From Maylandia zebra (Eukaryota > Chordata > Actinopteri > Cichliformes > Cichlidae), in contig NC_135185.1 of NCBI RefSeq assembly GCF_041146795.1, forward strand, positions 6,435,529-6,499,528: a stretch of 64,000 nucleotides of DNA, in the 5' to 3' direction. A program made the translations under genes and the position numbers. Every line of letters begins with the position of its first letter. Position 1 is the stretch's first letter. This document shows positions 21,441 to 34,226 of this stretch, in pieces. The notes below the pieces were generated by a model. It saw only the letters and a program-made list of their open reading frames with translations, ran no database searches and was not told the origin of the DNA.

Positions 21441-24010
21441 GTAGGCGTCACTCATAAAGGATGAAGCTGCAGATGAGTGCTGCACCGAATTGATTATTTT
21501 TAATTGATCGTTCATTGATGAATTGATGACAAACTGAACAAATATTGCTCCAATAAAGTCACATTTTACCCATCCAAGATCCATGGGTGGGTATGTGTTC
21601 AGGAAATTATATGTAAAAGACTTTTGAACATGAGCTACATGGTTTTCATTCAGTTAGTTTTTTTGTTTTCATAAATACAGTGGGGCAAAAAAGTATTTAG
21701 TCAGCCACCGATTGTGCAAGTTCCCCCACCTAAAATGATGACAGAGGTCAGTAATTTGCACCAGAGGTACACTTCAACTGTGAGAGACAGAATGTGAAAA
21801 AAAAATCCATGAATCCACATGGTAGGATTTGTAAAGAATTTATTCGTAAATCAGGGTGGAAAATAAGTATTTGGTCAATAACAAAAATACAACTCAATAC
21901 TTTGTAACATAACCTTTGTTGGCAATAACAGAGGTCAAACGTTTACTATAGGTCTTTACCAGGTTTGCACACACAGTAGCTGGTATTTTGGCCCATTCCT
22001 CCATGCAGATCTTCTCGAGAGCAGTGATGTTTTGGGGCTGTCGCCGAGCAACACGGACTTTCAACTCCCGCCACAGATTTTCTATGGGGTTGAGGTCTGG
22101 AGACTGGCTAGGCCACTCCAGGACTTTCAAATGCTTCTTACGGAGCCACTCCTTTGTTGCCCGGGCGGTGTGTTTTGGATCATTGTCATGTTGGAAGACC
22201 CAGCCTCGTTTCATCTTCAAAGTTCTCACTGATGGAAGGAGGTTTTGGCTCAAAATCTCACGATACATGGCCCCATTCATTCTGTCCTTAACACGGATCA
22301 GTCGTCCTGTCCCCTTGGCAGAAAAACAGCCCCATAGCATGATGTTTCCACCCCCATGCTTCACAGTAGGTATGGTGTTCTTGGGATGCAACTCAGTATT
22401 CTTCTTCCTCCAAACACGACGAGTTGAGTTTATACCAAAAAGTTCTACTTTGGTTTCATCTGACCACATGACATTCTCCCAATCCTCTGCTGTATCATCC
22501 ATGTGCTCTCTGGCAAACTTCAGACGGGCCTGGACATGCACTGGCTTCAGCAGCGGAACACGTCTGGCACTGCGGGATTTGATTCCCTGCCGTTGTAGTG
22601 TGTTACTGATGGTGACCTTTGTTACTTTGGTCCCAGCTCTCTGCAGGTCATTCACCAGGTCCCCCCGTGTGGTTCTGGGATCTTTGCTCACCGTTCTCAT
22701 GATCATTTTGACCCCACGGGATGAGATCTTGCGTGGAGCCCCAGATCGAGGGAGATTATCAGTGGTCTTGTATGTCTTCCATTTTCTGATGATTGCTCCC
22801 ACAGTTGATTTTTTCACACCAAGCTGCTTGCCTATTGTAGATTCACTCTTCCCAGTCTGGTGCAGGTCTACAATACTTTTCCTGGTGTCCTTCGAAAGCT
22901 CTTTGGTCTTGGCCATGGCGGAGTTTGGAGTCTGACTGTTTGAGGCTGTGGACAGGTGTCTTTTATACAGATGATGAGTTCAAACAGGTGCCATTCATAC
23001 AGGTAACGAGTGGGGGACAGAAAAGCTTCTTACAGAAGACGTTACAGGTCTGTGAGAGCCAGAGATTTTCCTTGTTTGAGGTGACCAAATACTTATTTTC
23101 CACCCTAATTTACGAATAAATTCTTTACAAATCCTACCATGTGAATTCGTGGATTTTTTTTTTTCACATTCTGTCTCTCACAGTTGAAGTGTACCTCTGG
23201 TGCAAATTACTGACCTCTGTCATCATTTTAAGTGGGGGAACTTGCACAATTGGTGGCTGACTAAATACTTTTTTGCCCCACTGTAGATCTTGTACTTTAA
23301 CACTGGTTTTCAGTGTTTGTTTACCAAAGAAGAAGCTAATTTTGTGGTTGTAGCTTCTAAAACGATGCCTACTCACAGTTACAATATCAAGATTGATTGA
23401 CTCTCCGGCAAGTCATTCATTCTGCAGATTTGATCATGAGAAGCACTGACCCTGCCCCCACCCTCACAGGTATGACTTGGCGCAGAACAACTCCATCCGA
23501 GAGATCGAGGGCGTGCGAGCTCACATCTCGCACCTGCGAGAGGGCGTCCTACGACACTGTGTGATGGGTGACCTCAGCTTCAGACCCAAAGCTGAGCTGC
23601 AGGGTCTTCTCACCCAACTGGACCAGGTGGACACGGCGAAGAACCCGTGCATAAGAGAAGCCCGTCGCCGTGCTGTGGTGGAAGTCCAGGCGGTCATCAC
23701 GTTCCTGGACCTACGCGAGGCTCTAGCACACCGCCAGCCAGGCCCCAATGAGCACCCATCACATCGAGCTGTGTGGCAAGTCCTGGGGAGCCTGTCAGAG
23801 CTCCAGGCTCAGGTCCTGGGCTTCGACGGCAAGCGGGTCGACAAGAGCTACATGATCTTGGAGGAGCTGCTTACCAAACAGCTGCTGGCGCTGGACGCCG
23901 TTGACCCGCAAGGCGACGAGACAACCAAGGTGGCACGCAAGCAGGCGGTGAAGTTTGCCCAGAACATTCTCAACTACCTGGACATGAAGACAGATGAGTG
24001 GGAGTATTAA
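20578..24010 (+). CDS. bag5: BAG family molecular chaperone regulator 5, complete, two coding exons
   Basis: BAG5 binds the Hsp70 ATPase domain through tandem BAG domains and acts as a nucleotide exchange factor; it also restrains Parkin and CHIP in mammals. Exons 20578-21440 and 23470-24010 join across a split Arg codon, giving 467 residues against 447 in human. Five BAG repeats follow one another at roughly residues 30-107, 117-190, 203-281, 297-372 and 387-462. Diagnostic runs are [65 protein letters not shown] and the C-terminal DEWEY. The ATG at 20578 is chosen because MDHG resembles human MDMG and has a strong Kozak context; the extra N-terminal residues are Gln/His/Pro-rich. AATAAA signals follow at 24069 and 24086. 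The intron holds an antisense Tc1-like element. Retaining the intron would stop translation at once, leaving three BAG domains. Confidence 0.97.
21678..23283 (-). mobile_element. Full-length Tc1-like transposon in the bag5 intron
   Basis: 1,606 bp flanked by TA (21676-21677, 23284-23285). Terminal inverted repeats run about 206 bases on each side with only a handful of differences. Each holds an outer and an inner copy of AGTATTT(A/G)GTCA, the IR/DR layout of Sleeping Beauty-type elements. It encodes one uninterrupted transposase, antisense to bag5. The intron would be only about 420 bp without it. Confidence 0.97.
21894..22916 (-). CDS. Tc1-like DD34E transposase, apparently intact
   Basis: 340 residues, the same length as Sleeping Beauty transposase. 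Residues 4-47 form a paired-type helix-turn-helix ([17 protein letters not shown]), followed by an AT-hook-like SGAPRKIS and a second helix-turn-helix around 80-111. The catalytic triad is complete: D153 in WSDETK, D244 in FQHDND and E279 in NPIENLW, with 34 residues between the last two. A glycine-rich box [11 protein letters not shown] spans about 186-196. It cuts and pastes elements carrying the matching ends by a DDE reaction, into TA. The start ATG (22914-22916) has G at -3 and +4. No stop or frameshift is seen, so recent activity is plausible, but activity cannot be judged from sequence reading alone. Confidence 0.95.
   Translation of the reverse strand: MAKTKELSKDTRKSIVDLHQTGKSESTIGKQLGVKKSTVGAIIRKWKTYKTTDNLPRSGAPRKISSRGVKMIMRTVSKDPRTTRGDLVNDLQRAGTKVTKVTISNTLQRQGIKSRSARRVPLLKPVHVQARLKFAREHMDDTAEDWENVMWSDETKVELFGINSTRRVWRKKNTELHPKNTIPTVKHGGGNIMLWGCFSAKGTGRLIRVKDRMNGAMYREILSQNLLPSVRTLKMKRGWVFQHDNDPKHTARATKEWLRKKHLKVLEWPSQSPDLNPIENLWRELKVRVARRQPQNITALEKICMEEWAKIPATVCANLVKTYSKRLTSVIANKGYVTKY
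23470..24010 (+). CDS. bag5: bag5 coding exon 2 (BAG domains 4-5)
   Basis: Acceptor CCCTCACAG ends at 23469. The first base completes the Arg codon, then [14 protein letters not shown], parallel to human FDLRQNHSILKIE. Stop TAA at 24008-24010. Confidence 0.96.
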
Positions 24011-24068
24011 TTAATTCCAAAACACGATGGGATGCTGCAGGAACAAAAGGAGCTGATAATGTGTGTAA

Positions 24069-24091
24069 AATAAAAAAAATAAGGAAATAAA
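24069..24091 (+). terminator. bag5: bag5 polyadenylation signals
   Basis: Two AATAAA hexamers (24069-24074, 24086-24091) start 59 and 76 bases after the stop codon. Confidence 0.55.
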
Positions 24092-24636
24092 CTGGTACAT
24101 TATCATTCCACGGGCTGTAAATATGAATTCAGATCCCTAGAATGCACTGCAGCAGCGCTTTTTCTTTCATCACTTCGTGGTTGTCATGGCCGACCCTGCA
24201 GATAAACACAGAACTACTTTTGTGAAACACTTTGAAAATTCTCTTTGTGCTATTTGGAGATATCTTTTAAAATCTCCCATGTATGTGTGTACCTGTGTGT
24301 GCGTGTGAGTGTATGCGCGCAAATTGTTATTTGTTGTCTTTGCATTTGACGTGTGGCTGTCGAAGCCAAAGCACTAAATAATGCCTGTAAAAGTGGTCAC
24401 ATCCTCTAGACTGCACTTGATGTTGATAAATTATCCCAGTGTGATGGATTGCTTAGCAGTGGTTTCCCTGATTAATCAGAGTGTCAGTTGCTAATGGAGA
24501 CAGCCGATGCACGTGTTGAATACCGTGACCTAATTAGGAAAAGTTGTCTATGGCTACCCTAAGAGCTGGGCTTGGTCCAGAGAGTGATACCTGCTGATAT
24601 AGGGTGAGAAAAGACACCCCACCCCCCCTTCCTTTT

Positions 24637-24661
24637 AAAAAAAAAAAAAAAAAAAAAAAAT
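24637..24661. repeat. Poly-A tract
   Basis: About 24 uninterrupted A residues after a CCTTTT run, with a T-rich run (TTTTTTTTTTGTTTGTTTG) 27 bases later. Confidence 0.9.
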
Positions 24662-27600
24662 TAAGGTAGTTGAATTAGGTCGATTCCTTTTTTTTTTTGT
24701 TTGTTTGTTTCACTCAGAAATTGTAATCACGAAAAGTGAACAGCAGTGTCTATTTAATCTGAGGTGATGTGCTTTTGAAGGTGAAACGTGACAAATGTTC
24801 ACAAGCCAGAGAGTGTGCGTTTAAACAGATGTAATTAGAGAGGGAACGGTGAGAGTTTACACCGTCCATGTTAAGTGACTCTCCACCCCTGTGTGACCTC
24901 GTTGATCCCTCAGCATGTGTTTCAAGTCTCTGGCAGCTCCCCGAAAACACAAAATCGGACGGCAAACAAAACGTCAGTGTTGATGCGGTATCCCCTCGGC
25001 TGTGAATGAAGAGATGAAAGTTACTCCTCCACCTCCTCGCCGCTTGCGTAGCTGTTCATCTGTAACGGGTTTCGCGTTTGCTCTGATTCCTGTATGATCG
25101 TTTCAGGCTATTAATGAATCAGGGCTAAATCCAGAGATAGAGGGGCAGAGGAGAAATTTTGTCACCGCTGCTGCTGTTTGAGTTGTTTTCTGTTTGTTTG
25201 TTTCTACCTACTGCTCTCTCCGGATGGAGGAGAGACTGTGAGAGGTCCCTGGGGAGAGGAGGAAGAAAGGGAGGAGGGCGAGCAAAGATATCCACTGGAT
25301 TAACACATCAAGGCTGAAGCGCACAGGGCCGACAGTCGGGTACTGTTAGGTAGAGGATTGACGGTGATGGCAGTCGACAGAGCCTTCTAGAAACTTCTCT
25401 AAGCTGCTTCTGCTGCAGACAGCAGGAGGGAGGGAAAGGACTAGTAGAGAAGTCTGTGTGCCTTGATTTTGACCCTTCCTTATGACCCGGTTTATGTAAA
25501 AGCAGCCTTGTAGTGCAGCAGCTGATTAAAGAGCTAAAGAGCAAGCTCTTTTTATTTTCTTTCTTTTTTTAAATATAAAAGTGCACAATGAGGAAACTAA
25601 AGCGCCGAATGTGTTTATGGAGAGCACCTTGGTCATTATAACCATCAGAAATATGCACTAGTTGTCAGAAACGCTTTTTAAGCATTCAGCATGTATTCCT
25701 GAAAATGCTCCGGCCAGTCATTTGTAGTAACACAGCGATGACGCTCCTTTTTTACCAGGCAAAGCGACATGAGTCATGGTTTCACGCTGCAAAACAGCCA
25801 CGCTTCTGGAGCAGCTCTCGTGCTCTGACAGCACTTAGGCGACATTAGCAGGAAAATCAACAGAGAAAAACCGAACGACCGGTCTCACCTTCCTGCTTAA
25901 CCCCCTTCATCAGCTGACGAGGAGACGATGGTGGAGGTGTTCCTGAGCGGGAGGAAAAGGCAGCTAATGAAAGAATCGCTCCTCAGCTCGTAGCAAGCGT
26001 TTTTAGGCATACGTCGTGATCTTTGACAGCAGAAATCCACAACTTGCTTGCTGCTACTTCGCTATTTCTCTTCACAGTGTGTGCGTGTGTGTGCGCATCA
26101 GTCAGTGTAAAATTCTGATAATTTAGGTGGTCCTCTGCCTTACGGTGACACCTAAGGTGGAAGACGCATCTGCCAGCTCATTAAAAATACCTCAGCAGAG
26201 AGCAGAGAAAGAGGAAGTCTTTTTGAAGTTTATCCGATTGGTGGTTGAATAAGACTAAAGCCGTCTCCAGAATTTCTTGGCTCACAAGACTTCTCGTCAA
26301 CTGAGAGTCTCTGATCTCTGTGTGATTGTGTTTGAACACACACACACTAAGAGGTCAGATGTTTCCCCTGCAACAAGTTGCTCACAGTGATTAAAGTCTT
26401 TAGGGCGTTGTTGTTCATCCCAGCTGCAGGAAATGTGGTCCAGCATGTTTCGGGGAAGCTTCACCAGCCCTTCTAACTCTTTGAAGCTACTACTGGAAGC
26501 AGTTTTCTGGCACAAAGCCTGCAGCTCGGCCTCCTGGGTAGTGAGCTGACTCATGCGGGGGGAAATTAGCTTAAACAGTGTTCATTAAACGTAGCCAGTC
26601 TGCCTGGCTGTTGTTGCAACAGATGCTTTCTCACGGCGAACCTTATGCTCTCTCAGACCAAACCGACCCAGACACACCTTATGCTCACGTTTTTTTTTGT
26701 ACGCAGTAACACACAGATGTATGTCTGTTCCTCGCAGGACACTGCATCAGTGTATTATACACGTTTCTTTGAATAGTTTATCCAAAGTTTTACGCTGTTA
26801 ACAGAAGTATTTAAATCATTCCTGTCTCATTGTCTCAGAGTGTTTGGAAGCCATACACGTTTATATAGTGGTCCTGAAGTCCAGGATTTTGTTGCGATGG
26901 ATGTTGTTCCCCGGCTCCAAATATCGCTCTCACACTTCTAAAACTGCTTTTTTTTTGTATATGTACAATGGCTCTACTAGATTTAGGTATTACAAATTGA
27001 TCATTGTGAAATTAGTTGTCGCATTAAAGTCGAGGTGCCTGCGCCTCAGCGTTTTTGTTTACACGAACAAAAGGAGAAAATCCATTTTATAGGTTTAAAA
27101 GATTGATGAGGAACCAAATATGTACAAGGGTTCACGTGTTTTAGGCTATCGTGATGTTGCATGAGTGTGAATGTTTTGTTGAGGTTACATGGCAGGGCTT
27201 TGAAGGATAAAGCTGGAGAGATTTTTATTTACATTTTTTCTTGATTGTCAACAAAACCAATAATGTTGTGCATCTTGGTGGCCCTCAGCTCCGCTTTAGT
27301 TGGTTCATAATCGGATACATTTAACGAGGCTCATTAAATGTATCTAATTTCCTCAAAAACACATGGGCATTGTAGTTTTTTACCAAACAATTAGAAGGTT
27401 CATGTGTGGGGACTAGTTTATGCAGTGGATGTTGTGGCTGTTTGTATGTTTTTTTTCCATCTAAGAGTGCATGTGGGAAAATACAAAATACACAGTGTCT
27501 TTGTCTGAGATCATAAAAATTACACATTTACTGGGATAGTTTATATTTTTTTTTTCATATGATTTGTTGACAAAAACACAGAATATGAAGGAATTCTTAC

Positions 27601-28859
27601 TTTAAAACAGAGACATATTCTTGCTAATATCAAAACCAGCACCATAAAGCCTGTTTTGCTTTTGTGCAAATACATTGCTACGTTTCATGAATTGCTTGTT
27701 GGATTGTTAAAAAGTGAAATGGGTCATGCTTTAGTTATAATTAGAATGTATTTACAAGCAGAGGCAGAGTGTAGTTTGCTATTAACATGGTATTTATATG
27801 CAAAAGCATTTAAATATACATAGAAGTTGTTGACCAATGCTTAAAAATACATTACATGCTGCTGCTAAAAGCTAAATAGTGCTACGCCGATTATTTGTGC
27901 GTCATTCCTTTTGTCATGTTTAACTGGGAATCTTTCACATTTCAGTAGTATATGTTCCGACACGCTACTCGGCTTGTAGGATGTCACTTCCTGAGAGCCA
28001 CGTTGCCATGGTAACCCAACCTCATCTGAGTTAAGCCGAGCACAAATAAATTTATCCTTGGCAAACTGAAAACTTTTTAAATTTAAACACTTAAATTGAA
28101 GCATTTTTGATATCAGGTCTCAGTGCGTTGCATAATAGGACATTTATGCCCGGTGTGGAGTCCTGCGACACATCCTCTAATGTTCCCTCAGAAACATGCA
28201 ACTAGTGTATTTCAGTACATTCGTTGGTTTCGGCACGCTAAAAAACGACTTCAGTATGTAAATTTGGATGCGATTCTAATCGTGCTTTTTGTAAGTTGTT
28301 TTTCGTTCCCAAGTTCAAAACAGAAAGTGACTTTTGACTTGTAATTTGGATGACCAGCTAGCTACAGACTTTTCTGTGTAAACCTTTACAAGAAGTTAAA
28401 GGTATAATGTCGAACGTCACTATGAGCTCATTTTATATTTTGAAAATTGAAGTTTTGTACTGGATCACTGCAATGATGCTACAGAAATAATGAAATGTTA
28501 CAAATTCCACATCATGTCTGTTGCACATGTAATTCTAAGAAAAATACCGGATCAAAATCAGGGAGGGAAGTGTGTATTAAGATATTTTAATTAAAACTAG
28601 TTCCTTTTTCCATTACATAAATGTGGCTTAAAAGCAAAGCCTAATTTCAACATGTAAACTGTGAATGCAAAAGGTGAACTTTTGCATTAAAGCTTCCTGG
28701 TCAGACAGATCATATGTCAAAATCTTGTTTCCAGTCTTTTCTTTTTTACGTGACTTGTAAAATCTAAATTACAAAGTATTATTTTTTGCAATTAATATAT
28801 AAACAGCACTTTTTTTAATGTTATTATTTGGGATCTTTAGTTGAATATAGAAAATATGA

Positions 28860-29123
28860 ATGAGACATGGACTGCTTGAATTAAATGAATTTGAACCAGG
28901 GCTCTGTTATGTTTCACCCCAACACACTGCTGGACTGCTAAAAGCAGCTCAGGGTCATCCAGAGCATCTGAACTTGGAGTCCATTAGACAGGAGTTTAAA
29001 AGATTCAGCTCCAGTGGGTATTCAGAGGCAGTCCCTTTACAGGACAGTGCATTTACACCAAACAGCAAACCGGCTGACTTACTCACAGATGCAAGTTTGC
29101 AAGGTTTGAATTTCCTAAGGTGA
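28860..29123 (+). other. Unassigned 87-codon open frame
   Basis: ATG with a stop codon directly before it, 87 codons, TGA end. The composition is protein-like (balanced Leu, Glu, Ser, Gln; few Cys or Trp) rather than the low-complexity look of neighbouring frames. No domain, signal peptide or family is recognised, and no clear promoter. It may be chance, a processed-gene relic, or a small gene. Confidence 0.15.
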
Positions 29124-30979
29124 ATGTAGTCATGTTCTGTATTTCATAGTACTAGTTTGTTTTACTAAGGACATATCAAGTGGAAATGGGTAATGTTTAA
29201 TAAGATGGGATCGGAAACATAAAAAAGCATCAGCCAAAAATGTTTTCATTATGTTACAGCTTTTAAGGTCAGCAGAAATTTACACCAGCAAGTTTGAGAC
29301 TTAAGGCAACTACATTTCACTGAAACCTGTAACCAAACATACTGATTTATTTATTTTTTGATCAATACAAGTCAGCTACAAGTCAATAATCGATCATTTT
29401 AACTTGATGCCACAAAAGGACACCAGCTAAAATCAGCGTTTACACTTTCAGATTAAAGAAACGAGAAGGGATGGGTAACCTTTAATCCACTAATGTGATG
29501 GTGTTCTGTCATTCTGACGTTATATTAATGTGCTCCCAGTGGCAGAGACACCTTCCTCCCCAGTGTGTAGAGATACTGCTGCGGTGGTGGGAGTGCATCT
29601 CCTTCTGCAGGGCCGTTTGAGTGGCCCATTCCTGCCATCCTCCTTTGCCTCTTTAAACCTTGTGCTTGCATTCCTCCCGGTCCTGCCTGTGCTTTTTCAT
29701 GTTGACCAAAAGCCTGTGCAAGTCATCAGTGTGCTGATGCCTCTGTTTTGTTTAGTTTCCCCCCTAATTTCAGTGGTTGTAATCATGTGAGTGCCCATCT
29801 GTAGATTACACTGAGATTAAAGGGGAGGATGTGCTTGTCTGAAATGGGCTTTCGTGACTTTTAAAGGTGCTGATGGAGGTTATACCTTTGGACTGAACCT
29901 GTAAATTATTAGGCTCTAATTTAAAATACTTACAGAGCCCACTCTTCAGATAAAAGTCAGGTAAATGTGTATTAAATAACCAAAAAAAGTAGTCCTCCAT
30001 CAAGGCTCATGTCCCATCCACATCAAAATTTAATAGGTTCTTCCTTTACACATTCCTCTCCATCTCCTGACCTTCGCCTTCTACTCTACTAAAAGCATCA
30101 CTGAAAAAAAACAGAAACAATTTTAGCTGTTGAGCAGATTGACATTTTGATGGTAAACATGAAGCTTCACAAGCAGCAGTACATAGCAGGCTGATGAATC
30201 TTCGGCTGATCGTTTAAGTGAAATGTGAAAACGACAGAATCCCACCGAAAGTAAAAACAAGGTTCCTTCCTGAGCTTTTGCAAAACTTATATTTAAGGAC
30301 AGTTATTATTAAAAGTTCATCAGTCATGTGTGTTCATTACTGCTTTGCCTTTCTTATGACAGGAATGTGTTTATAAGTGGTGAAAATGGGACTGCGTTTT
30401 GTTCATTTTTTCCAAATGTGTGTCTCATGAAGTCGCCTTTAACTGCATTGATTGTGACAGGCTTCTGATGTCTCTCCTCCAAAATGCGCTTGTACAAAAA
30501 GCACACTGACTGGAAAAAAACAACAAAAACCCCATTGTGTGAATGCTCCATGGATGGTTGTGTTCCAAGTTTGTATTCCCACTGCAAAAATAAAGACAGT
30601 GTGTCTTGTTTAGTGTTCTGTTCGTGTTTTTTCCCCCCTCCTAGCATCTGGCAGCTTCCTTTAAGGCGATTGCAAACTTTTAAAATGCTTACTCAGGGTT
30701 ATTTTAAGAATACATACAGTATTGCCAAGGGAGACTGGATAAAAAGACACCTCACGCAATGAAAACTCACTCCCTGCTGTCAATGTGCATTAAATTTTTA
30801 GCTTCCGTACAGAGCCGGTTGTTAGATTCGGTGCCTTCTCATGAGGGAACAGGACAGGACACGTGGCAGATGCAGGGATGTTATTGCAGTGTGTGCAAAA
30901 ATGAACTCTGATTCTCAAAGTTTACAGTTTAAACTTCATTATCCTTCTATAGTTTAAAAAAGCGAGAAAATACACAGTG

Positions 30980-31213
30980 AGCAAGTGATGTGCTTGTTGG
31001 ATAGCCAGACTGCTTGTAGCTGATAGGAATGCACCAGCGACTCAAATGACCACTTGTTACAAACTGGGTATGAAGAAGAGCATCAAAAAACACAAAAAAA
31101 ACTGGAAGCAGATGGGCTACAGCAGCAGAAGACCACACCGGGTGTCACTCCTGTCAGCTAAGCACAAAAGAGGCTCCAGTCCAATGTTATAATAATCTAG
31201 TGGCTGGTGAGTC
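30980..31213 (+). mobile_element. Decayed Tc1-like transposon fragment with its right end
   Basis: Contains the very conserved block GATGGGCTACAGCAGCAGAA followed by GACCACACCGGGTG and CACTCCTGTCAGCTAAG, which belongs to a Tc1-like family common in fish. It ends with a relic of the terminal AGTGGCTGGTGAGT. The stretch between is deleted. Confidence 0.65.
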
Positions 31214-34200
31214 TTATAGTAATGCTGCAGGGATTTAAAAAATAAGCTTCAAATTCTCTGCTTGTAAATTGCATTGCACTTTTAAGTAGATATTACCCCA
31301 AAGAACAAATATGGAAATTTGCAGCTGAAAATGCACATACCAGTCTAGTTATACATATTAGGTTCTCAACTGATCCTTCAATTCAAACTATCATTAAATC
31401 AGTCTTTCAGAGAAAGACTGGAGCCACATTAGTCACATGTTTTTGGTCACCAGGTAAGATAAATTATAAGAGTTAGTTATTTACTGTTGCTCTCTTTTTG
31501 GTCTCCATCAGCTCCTGGAGAAATATCTATCCTTTTAGCAGCTACGTTCTCCACTATCATTAGCAGATTTCTAGCTTTTTGCTCTTGGGTGTTTTTAAAT
31601 TTTTGCGAGTTAGCCAAAAGATGTTTAACAATTAGCTGGTTACACATTATAAAGCTCTGTAACACTGCAAGGTTAACATAATACTTATCACCATGAGTGA
31701 CACCTTATGCAGGTCACAGGGCGGCCCTTAGCAGCTGGAATCACAGTGAGATGGACCAAGGCAACAAAAAGTATTTATTTAGTATACAGCTTCTTACAAA
31801 CAATCCACTTCCCAGCTAATGACAACTGGCAGCCTTAAATACCTTCAGCTGTCACAGACTAAACCATTATTCCATTCACAGGTAAGTTCTTAAATCCATA
31901 CCTTCCGCCATAGTATACAACACATCAACTTGAATAAATAAATATATAAATATATTTCACATTAATAAATATTTTACACTTTAATCTTACACCAAACCCA
32001 TTATTATAAAAACCCCAAAACCCAAGCACAAAATATTCCCCACACTCCCTTAAACCATGGTCTCTCCCGGAAGCTTTAAATGGTGTCTGGACCGCTGGGG
32101 AAGCATTTGCCCAAACACCTTGAAGAGGACACAGGAAAGAAAGGTGAATGCTCACATCTTACAATCCCTTCTTTGCACCCCTTTAATTCTAGACCTGCAC
32201 ACACACATTTGCATTAGTTGTCCTTACTGGTAAACCTTATAAATATTCAATAAATAATTAAACTTCTGTGCAAATCCATGCTTAAAGTGTGATGCTAAAT
32301 AAAGTGCTTGATAAGGTGCTTTTAATAAAGTGGAAAGGTGCTCTTAAAGTGCTATACAGATTATAATATAAAATGTAGTAAGGGAGTCCTCTTCCTTACA
32401 GTCAGGTTATTTTCATACATTTGATACATTATTATAATAAAAACTACGGATAAAGGGGACTTTAAGACACTCAAACACTATTCAGTGTTCAGGCTTATTA
32501 TTATTGTGCTGTTTTCAGCAGTTCACAGAAGGTCATTACACTTTCCCTCATTTTCTTTTCCATTTACTCTCACAGTAGGAGGAGGATGCTGAGATTAAAT
32601 AATGAAGAAATAATGAGGCCAACTCATGCACAAAAAGTCACTATAATCAAAAAAGCTTTTTGAAACGCAGTTCAAGGAGAGGTCTTTTGGTACAGTTGAA
32701 CATGACTTATTGTAATATAGAAGTGAACGAATCTAATCTATTTATTAAACTCCTATGATCCATCATGGCAGATCCGAATCCCAGCGGTGATAGGAATTAG
32801 GACAGAGTCTAGATGTTGGTGGGGGCCTGGATGGGTCTGAGTGACCATGGTGAGGTGGGTTACATGAAAAGTCTGAAAGACATAATGACAGAAGAGCACT
32901 AAGAATTAAACTGGATGCTGAAGTTGGGCAAGAATAGAGTAGTGTTGTCAATATTTAGTCTGTCAGCGTGGGAAAGTGGAAGTCATGTATAGACCAGAGT
33001 AGCAGATGTACACCCAGGAAGCAGGCAGACAAATTCCAACCTTCCTTACTGGACTTGTGCATAAGCTTTGTTATATGGAAGCAAGTTTACTATTTACAAA
33101 CTCTTCTTTCAGACAGAAGATGAACAGATGGTCTGCACCCAAAGCCCAGTATAACATAAGTAAGCATAATTTTGAACTGTGACTCATGCAAAGCAACCCT
33201 AGCAGAGTTAAAGAACAAAATTATGGACCTAAAAATAAGCGGCCTTATTGAACCAACATAGTGGCCGCTTTAGAGATTTCTAGCAGTTTTCAAGTGATGA
33301 TGAAATTGGGGCGATGACAAGACCACAAGCACGTTTTCTAGTCTCCCCAGAGGCAGCCTGGCGGACAAAAAGACTCCCCATGTGGGGGATCAGTTGACCT
33401 TTCACACTGAGTCACTCCCAGCTCAAGCTCACGTCCGCCCTCAATCAGCAGCCAATAGAGACTGAGTGACTCTGAGGTTGGCTGCATTTACATTGGATTT
33501 AGCAGTTGTTTTCACTCACAAGAAGATTCATCCCTAACCCTAAACTGCCCGCTGAAGGGATATATACAGCTGTAGATTGGTTTCAGTCTCCTTTAATTTT
33601 GTTAAAGTCAGATTTGCATAGCTAAAACTGATGGACATGACCAAAATGTGAGCAAATGGACTCAGCAGTTTGTTTGTTTTTTGACACAACTACAGTTAAC
33701 ACCAAAAATATGATGTGAACTTACTAAACATAGCTTTGAAAATATGTGGCTATTTCTTAAATGTTTATAACTGCAGTTTTTAGTTTGCCCTTATTAATAT
33801 ATTTAAGAATTCAGTGGCATCAGGCAGTTCTGAATCAAACTTGATAAACTACAACTATAATTTTTAAAGCACAAAGCCTTTGAGTCACTGACAGTTACTG
33901 TTGTGCATTTTGGAGTATGTTAAATGCAATTATAGGACAAATGTAACAGCTAGCTGCATGGCTAATTGTACTAAGAGACCATTTGAGGAATTTGTTCTCA
34001 GTTTTGGTTAGTATTTGGTATATTAAAACTATACAGTCTACAGATGCAGCTCAGCTAACCTAGTTTGCTTTTTCACCTTACAACTTAGTACTCCACCATT
34101 TGTGTAATTACCATCACAACCATTAACTATCACAACTATGGATAGTTTTCGTTTCACAAAAATGATACTGGGGGAATTTAATTATATTTCCATTTGAATA

Positions 34201-34226
34201 TTAGAGTTGGGGGTGTGAGTTTTAAC
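31214..34226. other. Intergenic DNA, nothing assignable
   Basis: AT-rich sequence with no gene, no transposon ends I recognise and no long tandem repeat. A GC-richer patch at 33340-33520 has no identified origin. Confidence 0.5.

Larger units (their letters stand above)
24101..30950. other. Intergenic DNA, no confident gene
   Basis: I see no exon of a known family. It contains poly-A (24637-24661) and short T-rich tracts, a CA run near 26335, and two open frames of unusually natural composition (26297-26554 minus, 28860-29123 plus) discussed as findings. Confidence 0.5.

Noticed and set aside
20712..21464. 250-codon open frame in a second reading frame of the first bag5 exon
   Set aside because: Ala/Gly/Arg-rich translation typical of a shifted frame of GC-rich coding DNA; bag5 itself explains the sequence.
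21988..22935. 315-codon plus-strand open frame in the bag5 intron
   Set aside because: It is the antisense shadow of the Tc1-like transposase on the minus strand.
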